NCBI GenBank assembly: GCA_029563075.1 | Contig: JAKQTN010000077.1 | Span: forward strand, 62,001 to 126,000 | Length of the DNA: 64,000 bases | Reading direction: 5' to 3' | Source of the DNA: Pseudomonadota bacterium | GTDB taxonomy: Bacteria > Pseudomonadota > Gammaproteobacteria > Burkholderiales > Methylophilaceae | In this document: positions 56,636 through 64,000 of the stretch, one piece after another | How the letters are laid out: every line of letters begins with the position of its first letter | How positions within the stretch are numbered: position 1 is the stretch's first letter | The notes under the pieces: generated by a model | The model's database searches: none | What the model was told of the DNA's origin: nothing | The model's input: only the letters and a program-made list of their open reading frames with translations | Translations under genes and position numbers: made by a program

Positions 56636-58348
56636 CTATCTTTTAAGCCAGATTTCCATCTCTTTTGCTTCAATCGGCGGCGAGTAAAAATAGCCCTGCA
56701 CATTTTTACAGCCGCTCTCCGAAAGAATATCCGCCTGTAACTGGTTTTCTACGCCCTCGCCCACCAGTTGCAGTCCCAGCGCGTCACCTAAGGCCACAAT
56801 CGCTTTTACAATAACACGATCTTCCGCACTGCTTACCAGTCCATCCACAAAAGATCGGTCAATTTTCACCTCATCCACCGCCCAGCGCTTGAGGTATAGC
56901 AACGAGGAATGCCCCATGCCAAAATCATCCAGAGAGATGCCGAAACCAGCCTCTTTGATTTGACGCATGTTCTTCTTGACGGTGTCGCCTTCTTCCAGCA
57001 GCGCATGTTCGGTAATTTCGATACACATCATTTGCGGGGATATGCCGTATTTATCCGTCACCGAGTTCAGCATTTTGACCAGACTCTCTGATCGCAGATG
57101 ACGTGCCGAAATGTTGACAGAAACGCGCGGCACATTTAAGCCCTTGTCTAGCCAGCTGCGAATTTTTGCACAGGTAACGTCCATTACCCACTCGCCAATC
57201 TGGTTGATCAACGACGATTGCTCGGCAATTTTAATGAACTCTAGTGGTGGAATTAAGCCGCGTTCCGGATGCCTCCAGCGCAGTAAAGCCTCCATGCCGA
57301 CTAACTGATTTTTATCATTTTCTATTTGCGGCTGGAACAGCACAAAAAACTGATTTTCCGTCAGTGCATGACGAATGCCGTTTTCCATATCCAGCCATTG
57401 ATGCGCAATAAAATTCAGGTTGCTGGTATAAAACTCGAAATCGTTGCGGCCATTCTGTTTGGCGCGATACATCGCCAAATCCGCATATACCACCAATGTT
57501 TGCGGATCCTGCGTGTCGTCTGGATACACGCTCACGCCGATACTCGTGGTGCAATACACACGCTGCTGCAGAATTTCAAATGGGGTTGAAAATGCGGTGA
57601 TAATGTCGCGCACCAAACGGTGCCCATCCTGCGGAGAAGCCCCCTCCATCAACATCACAAACTCATCGCCGCCCAGCCTGCATAGAATGTCGGTCGCGCG
57701 CGCCTTTTCAGTAATGCGCTTGGTCGCCATAATTAACAATTGGTCACCCGCCTCGTGCCCAAGCGTATCGTTGATTAATTTGAATCGATCCAGATCAAAG
57801 AACAGCAGCAGCACCTGCTGACCGGTACGTGCGGCCTTGGCAATAGCATGCTCCAACCTTTGCCTGAACAAACTGCGGTTTGGCAAACCCGTCAGCTCGT
57901 CATGCGATGCCAAAAACTCTACTTTACGATTGAGCGCCACAATTTCACTCACATCGCGCCCGACACCACGATAGCCGGCAAAGCTGCCATCATCCTCAAA
58001 TACCGGCTTGCCGGAAATACGCAAGTAAGCCAGCTTGCCCAGCTCGTCGGTAAAATGCACTACATAATCCACAAAACGTTTATGCTCTTGCAAGGTTTTG
58101 AGCATTTCGTTAGATGTGTGGCTATGGCAGGCCTCTGCCAGATCCGTCAGGCTATAAGAACTCAATCCTGCCGGCCCGCCTGTGGTCGCATTGATTTTTA
58201 ATTGCTCATCCGACTCCCAGAACCAGTCGGCTGAAGCCTCGGCAAAATCTCTAAAGCGCGCTTCACTTTTAATAAGCCGCTGTTTTTCTTCGTTTAACTC
58301 AATTATTTCTTTTGAGTTCTCGTTGTTTTCCGCAACCAAAATTTTCAT
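56636..58348 (-). CDS. PAS-GGDEF-EAL protein (cyclic-di-GMP synthesis and breakdown)
   Basis: A 570-residue cytoplasmic protein. An N-terminal helix leads into a PAS domain (about 29-140). The diguanylate cyclase domain has intact GGDEF at 226-230 and an inhibitory I-site RATD at 217-220. The EAL domain begins near 323 with EALLRW at 353-358, DDFGMGHSSL, KIDRSFVDG and EGVEN, so both active sites appear complete. The PAS domain senses an unknown signal. There is no membrane segment, although a truncated haemoglobin lies directly upstream. Confidence 0.95.
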   Translation of the reverse strand: MKILVAENNENSKEIIELNEEKQRLIKSEARFRDFAEASADWFWESDEQLKINATTGGPAGLSSYSLTDLAEACHSHTSNEMLKTLQEHKRFVDYVVHFTDELGKLAYLRISGKPVFEDDGSFAGYRGVGRDVSEIVALNRKVEFLASHDELTGLPNRSLFRQRLEHAIAKAARTGQQVLLLFFDLDRFKLINDTLGHEAGDQLLIMATKRITEKARATDILCRLGGDEFVMLMEGASPQDGHRLVRDIITAFSTPFEILQQRVYCTTSIGVSVYPDDTQDPQTLVVYADLAMYRAKQNGRNDFEFYTSNLNFIAHQWLDMENGIRHALTENQFFVLFQPQIENDKNQLVGMEALLRWRHPERGLIPPLEFIKIAEQSSLINQIGEWVMDVTCAKIRSWLDKGLNVPRVSVNISARHLRSESLVKMLNSVTDKYGISPQMMCIEITEHALLEEGDTVKKNMRQIKEAGFGISLDDFGMGHSSLLYLKRWAVDEVKIDRSFVDGLVSSAEDRVIVKAIVALGDALGLQLVGEGVENQLQADILSESGCKNVQGYFYSPPIEAKEMEIWLKR

Positions 58349-58518
58349 CTCCCGCCTTCCCCGCCTCAGGCCCGTTGTATATGCCCAGTCATCCGCATTA
58401 ATATTATTATTTTTATAATGTGCAATTGTCTCTGAGTGCCGCTAAGTTATTAATCAAGATTGTATATCTAAAATCGCCAGCCTTGGTGAAGTCTACAAAT
58501 TTGAAATCGATATTCAAC

Positions 58519-58938
58519 TTATCGATTGCGCATAAAATCAGCCACGCCGTATAGCTGCTCGGCAAGCTTGATCATTAAATCTTCTTCAAAATTCAAGGTC
58601 TGCATGGCTTTTATCATGCAGTACATCCACTGGTCGCGCTCGCTTTCACCTATGGAAAATGGCATGTGCCGGCGACGCAGCATGGGGTGCCCGTAACGTT
58701 CGATGTAAAGCTGCGGGCCGCCGGTCCAGCCCATCAAAAACATAAACAGTTTCTCTCGCGCGCTGGTTAAATCCGCCTGGTGCATGGCACGAATGCCTTT
58801 TGCCCTGGGGTCGCTATCCATCACATCGTAAAAGGTTTCTACCAGCGTGCGGATTTTTTCTGTTCCGCCTTGTTCGCCGCCCAGCAGCTCGTAAAACGTG
58901 GATTTATTGCTGCCGGCTTCTTCAATTGTATTCAGCAT
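58519..58938 (-). CDS. Group II truncated haemoglobin
   Basis: A 139-residue globin of the 2-on-2 type. It has the Phe-Tyr pair of the B helix (VETFYDVM), the proximal His in LRRRHMPFSIGE and the Trp of helix G (RDQWMYCM), which fits the TrHbII group. Such proteins bind oxygen or nitric oxide. It lies 10 nt downstream of purT and may share its transcript; the PAS-GGDEF-EAL gene lies 170 nt downstream, which could mean linked oxygen or NO signalling but is only inference. Confidence 0.93.
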   Translation of the reverse strand: MLNTIEEAGSNKSTFYELLGGEQGGTEKIRTLVETFYDVMDSDPRAKGIRAMHQADLTSAREKLFMFLMGWTGGPQLYIERYGHPMLRRRHMPFSIGESERDQWMYCMIKAMQTLNFEEDLMIKLAEQLYGVADFMRNR

Positions 58939-58948
58939 CGACCTGGCC

Positions 58949-60160
58949 TTAGTCGCTGGTTTTTACCAGGCTGGCCACCAGTTTGGCGCGGCTTCTCGCT
59001 TCATCGGTATCTTTGCCTGTGGCGAGCGCCACGCCCATACGGCGTTTAACAAAAGACTGCGGTTTTCCGAACAAACGCACGTCGCTGCAAGGCACAGCCA
59101 GTGCGGCTTCCAGACCATCATATTTCAAATTATTACTCTCTGCGCCGCCGTAAATCACGGCACTGGCGCCCGCGTTGGTCATGCTCACATCCACGGGCAA
59201 ACCCAAAATTGCACGTGCGTGCAGTTCAAATTCGCTCAATCTTTGCGAACACATCGTCACCATGCCGGTGTCGTGCGGGCGCGGACTTACTTCGCTGAAC
59301 CATACCTGATCGCCTTTAACGAATAGCTCCACGCCAAATAATCCAACCCCGCCAAGCGCATCTGTGATGGTTTTGGCAACATGCTGCGCGGCTTTTAAGG
59401 CATTCGGCGTCATTACTTGCGGCTGCCAGCTTTCGACGTAATCGCCGCTTTTTTGTACGTGGCCAATCGGTTCGCAAAAATAAGTTTGAATCTCACCCGC
59501 CACATTTTTAGCGCGCACAGTCAACAAGGTAATTTCGTAATCAAAATCAATCTGGCCTTCCACAATCACCACGCCCTGATTCACGCGTCCGCCAGTTGCG
59601 GCATAGTCCCAGGCGGCCTGTACTTGCGATTTTTCCGTTACACGCGACTGGCCTTTGCCTGATGATGACATAGTCGGCTTAATAAAACATGGATAGCCAA
59701 TCCCCGCGTCACCATTTTTTCCATCAATAGCGGCTTGCAGGGCATCACAACTATGGGCGAATGCGTAAGGAGAAGTAGGTAATTTAAGCGCTTCCGCCGC
59801 CAGCCGGCGAATGCCTTCGCGGTTCATGGTGAGCTGTACGGCTTTAACAGTTGGAATGACAATGGCCAAACCTTCACGCTCAATCTCTGCCAGCGCATCG
59901 GTATTCAGCGCCTCGATTTCCGGCACAATTAAATGCGGTTTTTCTTTGGCTACCAGTGCTTTGAGTGCCGCCGCATCGGTCATATCAATGGTGTATGCGC
60001 GGTGCGCCACTTGATGTCCTGGCGCGTTCTCGTACCGATCCACCGCAATCACTTCAACGCCTAAACGTTGCAGTGCGATAATGACCTCTTTGCCCAGCTC
60101 GCCGCTGCCCAGCAGCATAACTTTGGTTGCAGTAGCGCTTAGTGGCGTGCCGATTTGCAT
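58949..60160 (-). CDS. purT: Formate-dependent phosphoribosylglycinamide formyltransferase
   Basis: About 403 residues from ATG 60160 ([25 protein letters not shown]), with GGAG six bases before it; ATG 60172 is in frame. ATP-grasp enzyme: N-terminal GSGELGKEV dinucleotide-like fold, the central loop with MSSSGKGQS and the ATP-binding [13 protein letters not shown]. It makes N-formyl-GAR from formate and ATP without folate. That fits a methylotroph whose Fhc complex releases formate. Confidence 0.96.
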   Translation of the reverse strand: MQIGTPLSATATKVMLLGSGELGKEVIIALQRLGVEVIAVDRYENAPGHQVAHRAYTIDMTDAAALKALVAKEKPHLIVPEIEALNTDALAEIEREGLAIVIPTVKAVQLTMNREGIRRLAAEALKLPTSPYAFAHSCDALQAAIDGKNGDAGIGYPCFIKPTMSSSGKGQSRVTEKSQVQAAWDYAATGGRVNQGVVIVEGQIDFDYEITLLTVRAKNVAGEIQTYFCEPIGHVQKSGDYVESWQPQVMTPNALKAAQHVAKTITDALGGVGLFGVELFVKGDQVWFSEVSPRPHDTGMVTMCSQRLSEFELHARAILGLPVDVSMTNAGASAVIYGGAESNNLKYDGLEAALAVPCSDVRLFGKPQSFVKRRMGVALATGKDTDEARSRAKLVASLVKTSD

Positions 60161-60254
60161 GAAAAACTCCATCGTGAAATTACTGAAATCATATCACGCC
60201 TAAGCTAAAATAATGAGGGACGAGTGCCGCTTAAGTATTATGATAAATTCAGTA

Positions 60255-60355
60255 TTTGGGATGAAGCGCAAGGCGGACGCAACACAGAAAGCGAGATAGT
60301 ACGGGCTTGTAGAGCGAGCTTGCAAATAGCGCCCAACGCCGCAATTTGCCCTAAA
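60255..60355. repeat. Palindromic repeat element, copy B
   Basis: About 101 bases that align without gaps to 29566-29666 at roughly 77% identity by hand count; the core GAGATAGTACG is identical. Many differences are G to C or C to G swaps. It fills most of the 201-nt gap between purT and the regulator gene and has the same orientation relative to minus-strand genes as copy A. The terminal inverted repeat is less exact here. No supported gene is present. Confidence 0.65.
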
Positions 60356-60361
60356 ATGATG

Positions 60362-61771
60362 TTAGAGAGTGATGCCGTGCTTATCCATGCGATACCGCAT
60401 CGTCATCCGCGTAATGCCCAATTGACGCGCGGCTTCTGATACATTGTGATGCGAGGCTTCCAGCGCATTTAGCAGCATGTGTTTTTCGGAAGCCTCCAGT
60501 GTGAGTTGCACTTGGTATTTTGCTTCATGCTGCTCAGGCCCGGTTGCAGGCAACGCCAAATCGGTTGCAGAGATTTGTGGCTGACTGCTCAACAGCACGG
60601 CACGGCTGATCTGGTGACGCAACTCACGCACATTGCCCGGCCAGGTATATTGCAACAGCGCGGCAATAGCGGTCGGGCTAAGTGTATGTTTTTGCAAGCC
60701 GTAGCGCTTTTCTGTCAGGTTGATAAAGTGCTTTGCCAACACTACCACATCATCCACACGCTCACGCAATGGCGCAAGCGCGATTGTCATCACATTCAAA
60801 CGATAGTATAAATCCGAGCGGAATGTTCCGGCATTCGCCATTTCGTGCAAATCTCGATTAGTGGCCGCAATGATGCGCGCTGGTACGTCGCGTTCTTTTG
60901 TAGAGCCCAGACGGCGTACTTTGCGGCGCTCGAGCACATTCAACAGCTTGGCTTGCAAGGCAAGCGGCAATTCACCGATCTCATCCAGAAATAATGTTCC
61001 GTCTTCCGCGGCCTCAATCAAACCCGGGCGCGCACTAACCGCATTGGTAAATGCGCCTTTCTCGTGGCCGAATAATTCACTTTCAATCAGCTCGGCGGGC
61101 AGCGATGCACAATCCACATGCACAAACGGTTTATCTTTATTGGCACAAGAAGCATGCAGCAAACGTGCCGCCACGTCCTTCCCGGTGCCCGTCTCACCGG
61201 CAATCAGTACCGTGGGCGGCACTGCGTCATTCATACTGCCCAACTGTGCAATTCTGGCAATTTGCAGGCGGAGGCTTTGAATTACAGGACTTTCACCAAT
61301 CAGGCTTATGTTCTCTGCCGTAAGGACATTACGCTGGCGTGAATAATCCAAGCTGGTTTTGAGCTCGGCAGTCTTTTCGTTTTTCTGCACGATCAGCAAA
61401 AGCTCTTCTAAATCAATCGGCTTTTTAAGGTAGTCGTCTGCACCCAGCTTGATGGCATTCACGGCATCGCTAATGTCGCCGTAGGCCGTCATCACAATCA
61501 CCGTGACACCACTTGCAACAAGCTCCGGCAACAAATCCATGCCATTGCCGTCTGGCAGGCGCATATCTAATAACACCAAGTCAGGCAAAAACTGCTTGGC
61601 AATTGCACGACCATCCTGTAGTGTTTCGGCATGCTCGCACTCAAACCCCGCCTTTTGCAAACGCTTCATTACGGCGCGTGCAAACAGCACCTCATCCTCC
61701 ACAATCAATAATTTTATTGCTTGTTTTAGCTGAGGTATTTTGGGCTCCGAATGAATGTGTTGTGCGAGCAA
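60362..61771 (-). CDS. NtrC-type sigma-54-dependent response regulator with altered GAFTGA loop
   Basis: A 469-residue regulator. The receiver domain has acidic Glu25/Asp26, phosphoacceptor Asp69 (LVLLDMRLPDG) and Lys116. The AAA+ domain has Walker A GETGTGKD (192-199), Walker B LFLDEIGELP, and a sigma-54 loop that reads GAFTNA (239-244) instead of GAFTGA. A Fis-type helix-turn-helix ends the protein (EASHHNVSEAARQLGITRMTMRYRM). The start is TTG 61771, with GAGG five to six bases before it. No histidine kinase is adjacent. It lies 13 nt after the TonB receptor gene and may be cotranscribed with it. Confidence 0.93.
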   Translation of the reverse strand: MLAQHIHSEPKIPQLKQAIKLLIVEDEVLFARAVMKRLQKAGFECEHAETLQDGRAIAKQFLPDLVLLDMRLPDGNGMDLLPELVASGVTVIVMTAYGDISDAVNAIKLGADDYLKKPIDLEELLLIVQKNEKTAELKTSLDYSRQRNVLTAENISLIGESPVIQSLRLQIARIAQLGSMNDAVPPTVLIAGETGTGKDVAARLLHASCANKDKPFVHVDCASLPAELIESELFGHEKGAFTNAVSARPGLIEAAEDGTLFLDEIGELPLALQAKLLNVLERRKVRRLGSTKERDVPARIIAATNRDLHEMANAGTFRSDLYYRLNVMTIALAPLRERVDDVVVLAKHFINLTEKRYGLQKHTLSPTAIAALLQYTWPGNVRELRHQISRAVLLSSQPQISATDLALPATGPEQHEAKYQVQLTLEASEKHMLLNALEASHHNVSEAARQLGITRMTMRYRMDKHGITL

Positions 61772-61784
61772 TTGAACCTCTTAA

Positions 61785-64000
61785 TTAGTCATTATCAAAG
61801 CTAGAAGTTGATTTCTTGCCGCCAAACTCATAGCGTAAACCAACCCAGCCAGCGCGTGGCGCACCAGGTGAGTATAATGGCTGGAAGTGGTCATCACCAT
61901 TATCAAATGTACCATCCGGCGTAAAGAATGATTCACCGAGCATACCTGCGGTGTAATATTCTTTATCGAATACATTGTTTACACGAGCAAACGCTTGCCA
62001 GCCGCTATTAGCAAATTTGTATCGGGTATCCAAGTTTACAACCGTGTATCCTCGCACTTTAGCGCCTTCACCTTGATGCTTGTTGTTTTCATTACCGAAT
62101 GAATATTGACTAGTAAAACCGACGATATTCGTCCCGATTGTCCAATTTGGCAACGCTTGCCATTCACCACGCAGTTTTAATTGGTGTTTTGGAATGCCTG
62201 ACAAATAATCACCCTTGGAAACCGTAATTTCATCAGCTACGGCACTGGTGTTAACTTGATTGGCAATCTTGAATTCGCTTTGGTATGTGGCTTTAATAAA
62301 GCTGTAACCCACGTTCCAGCGGAAGTTGGACCATTCGCCATTTACACCCAGATCCAGGCCTTGACGGCGGGTTTTACCCACATTCAAGAAGTTACCTGCA
62401 CCATTCGCAGGGTCAGATGAAATAAACTGAATATCATCGGTATTTTGTGAGCGATAAATACTGGCGCTCCATCCCAAACCACCTGCTAATTGACCACGTG
62501 CACCTGCTTCAAAGGTTTTAGACACCACTTTCTTCAAAGGCGGGTCGCCTGCCATGGCGTTTGGCAATTTACATGCTGTATCTCCGATACCATCTCCATC
62601 CAAGTCCTGAAAGGCGCAACCTAATTCAATCGCTGTTGGTGCGCGGCTACCCTCGTTATAGCTGCCGTAGAAAGATAAATCTTTACTTGGCGTAATGCTC
62701 AAGCCAATTGCCGGGTTAATGCGGCTAAATGAACGACTTTCTGTCAAAGACTCCGGATCAGGTGGTGCAATATCGCCATCTTTATTATCGATTTTGGTGT
62801 GGTTATAACGACCTGCCAGGGTTAAGTGATACATATCATTAAACGAAAATGTATCTGTTGCAAAAATACTCCATGTTTTACTTTTTGCTTTTAAATCCAC
62901 TTCCGCTTCGTCATTAAATTCCCCTATTCCAGCAACACCACGGCTAGCAGTAATGTTACCCAACTCGCTTGATTGGCTAAATGTAGTCTTACCCAAATCA
63001 TAGCCCAAACCTGTAATCAATTGATTTTTCTTACCGAACCAATCCTGGTTAAAGGTCATCTGCGCGGCAAATCCATACCCCTCACGCTTCGATTTACTAC
63101 GGTTTAAAGCACCACCGCAGTCCGTCTCAGGATTTGGCGCAACTGCGCAATCAGCAGCAAAAGTTACGCTATCCACATCATCATTTACATCACCATTCAG
63201 CGTTTTGGTGCGCGCATTACGGTAGTAGGTATTCGCACTCAATATTGTATCTTCGGTAAAATAATGGTTCGCATTAAAATTTAAAAAAACCATTTGCGTA
63301 TCGGTGATATCTGGCTTGGTGTTGATTGAATCCCAACCTAAATTATCCAAAAACTCTTTTTGCACCAAACCATTACCAATTAACTCGTTATCAGCCAATG
63401 TTAAACTCAAATTTGCATCAGTTTTCTCGCCTTGCCAGCCTATCTTGCCAAAAGCTTGACGCACGTCAGATGGCGAAGCATCACGCCAGCCTTGCTCGTG
63501 CAGGGCATTGGCTGCCACAAAAAAATCTACGCCATTGGCGGTCACACCGCCAAATTCTGCGTTGCCATTTATGCGCCCCCAGGACCCTCCTGATAATTCC
63601 ATTGCACCGCCTGGGTCAGTGCGACCGCTTTTGGTGTTGACTGAAAGTGCACCGCCTAGAGTATTCAAGCCAAACACCGGGTTTGAACCTGGAATTAAGT
63701 TCATATTTGAAATCGCGTTAAGCGGAATCAGATCCCAGTTCACTACGTCACCAAATGGTTCATTTACACGCACGCCATCCACAAAAACCGACAGGCCTTG
63801 TGGCGTACCAAGCAATGGCGATGCAGTAAAGCCGCGGTAATTCACATTTGGCTGATAAGGGTTGCTTTGAACCTCATTCACATTAATACCCAACAAGCCG
63901 CTAGATAGAAAATCTGCGATACTGAGGTCATTTTGATTGACCATTTCCGCGCCCTTAACGCTTTGGATATTGGCTGGAATTTTTTCTTTAGGCAAGCCCA
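61785..64000 (-). CDS. TonB-dependent outer-membrane receptor (partial, 5' end outside window)
   Basis: About 738 residues are visible. The plug domain opens near the right edge (SIADFLSSGLLGINVNEVQ and VNYRGFTASPLLG, with the GLNTLGGALSVNTKSG segment), followed by a full beta-barrel. The signal peptide and TonB box lie beyond 64000. The usual last strand is seen as GWVGLRYEF but is followed by 12 more residues (GGKKSTSSFDND), where such receptors normally end in Phe. Substrate unknown; iron carriers, other metals such as lanthanides or cobalamin are possible in methylotrophs, but nothing here decides. Confidence 0.9.
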   Translation of the reverse strand, partial: GLPKEKIPANIQSVKGAEMVNQNDLSIADFLSSGLLGINVNEVQSNPYQPNVNYRGFTASPLLGTPQGLSVFVDGVRVNEPFGDVVNWDLIPLNAISNMNLIPGSNPVFGLNTLGGALSVNTKSGRTDPGGAMELSGGSWGRINGNAEFGGVTANGVDFFVAANALHEQGWRDASPSDVRQAFGKIGWQGEKTDANLSLTLADNELIGNGLVQKEFLDNLGWDSINTKPDITDTQMVFLNFNANHYFTEDTILSANTYYRNARTKTLNGDVNDDVDSVTFAADCAVAPNPETDCGGALNRSKSKREGYGFAAQMTFNQDWFGKKNQLITGLGYDLGKTTFSQSSELGNITASRGVAGIGEFNDEAEVDLKAKSKTWSIFATDTFSFNDMYHLTLAGRYNHTKIDNKDGDIAPPDPESLTESRSFSRINPAIGLSITPSKDLSFYGSYNEGSRAPTAIELGCAFQDLDGDGIGDTACKLPNAMAGDPPLKKVVSKTFEAGARGQLAGGLGWSASIYRSQNTDDIQFISSDPANGAGNFLNVGKTRRQGLDLGVNGEWSNFRWNVGYSFIKATYQSEFKIANQVNTSAVADEITVSKGDYLSGIPKHQLKLRGEWQALPNWTIGTNIVGFTSQYSFGNENNKHQGEGAKVRGYTVVNLDTRYKFANSGWQAFARVNNVFDKEYYTAGMLGESFFTPDGTFDNGDDHFQPLYSPGAPRAGWVGLRYEFGGKKSTSSFDND

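Noticed and set aside
60224-60439. Open frame of 71 codons on the plus strand between purT and the regulator
   Set aside because: It lies across repeat copy B and the 3' end of the regulator gene and has no ribosome site or family match; it is best read as non-coding.

Overview
The window is chromosomal DNA of a betaproteobacterial methylotroph, most likely family Methylophilaceae (Methylophilus/Methylotenera-like). The reasons are the typical betaproteobacterial gene orders hfq-hflX-hflK-hflC-DUF2065-hisZ-purA and ndk-rlmN-pilF-rodZ-ispG-hisS...yfgM-bamB-der, together with methanopterin-linked C1 genes: a complete fhcB-fhcA-fhcD-fhcC operon and, at the left edge, dmrB plus a dihydropteroate synthase-like gene. 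Nearly every base is coding. I see no CRISPR array, prophage, transposase or integron.

Layout. 1-8.7 kb (minus strand): methanopterin cofactor genes, purA, hisZ, the HflKC membrane-protease regulators, HflX, Hfq and GltX. 8.9-10.6 kb (plus): a large uncharacterised protein with a PilZ-like C-terminus. 10.6-16.3 kb (minus): a tripartite RND efflux operon. 16.4-19 kb: a small unknown gene, a flavodoxin-like reductase divergent from an HxlR regulator, and an outer-membrane phospholipase A. 19-23.1 kb (minus): rimO, a ZIP metal transporter, pgeF, rluD. 23.1-24.3 kb (plus): bamD and a small membrane protein. 24.3-36.3 kb (minus): der, bamB, yfgM, two oligopeptide-type ABC ATPases, a SIMPL protein, hisS, ispG, rodZ, pilF, rlmN, ndk. 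36.4-40.9 kb (plus): the fhc operon. 40.9-44.1 kb: trhO, tmRNA with smpB, ratA-rnfH, a DUF4124 protein. 44.4-50.8 kb (plus): guaB-guaA, a lipoprotein, greB, a nitroreductase, an ABC-F ATPase. 50.8-51.2 kb: a tRNA-Ser(CGA) preceded by a broken half copy. 51.2-56.6 kb: typA, then two tandem DEAD-box helicases. 56.6-61.8 kb (minus): a PAS-GGDEF-EAL protein, a truncated haemoglobin, purT, an NtrC-type regulator. 61.8-64 kb: a TonB-dependent receptor that runs off the right edge.

How the genes fit together. The C1 genes serve formaldehyde oxidation through tetrahydromethanopterin: Fhc makes formate, and PurT can use formate in purine synthesis, next to purA and guaBA. BamB, BamD, PilF, YfgM and the TonB receptor serve the envelope. 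Several genes start with TTG or GTG, and starts were chosen from Shine-Dalgarno sequences, promoters and family alignments where possible.

The least explained items are non-coding. Two hairpins (45822-45855, 50848-50885) share an identical 16-nt loop on stems of different sequence. A roughly 104-bp palindromic element (29564-29667) has a diverged copy at 60255-60355. A tRNA-Ser half gene stops exactly after its anticodon. The RNA helicase mRNA has a long, hairpin-rich leader. I did not find a clear new multi-gene system; the coding content is mostly housekeeping.
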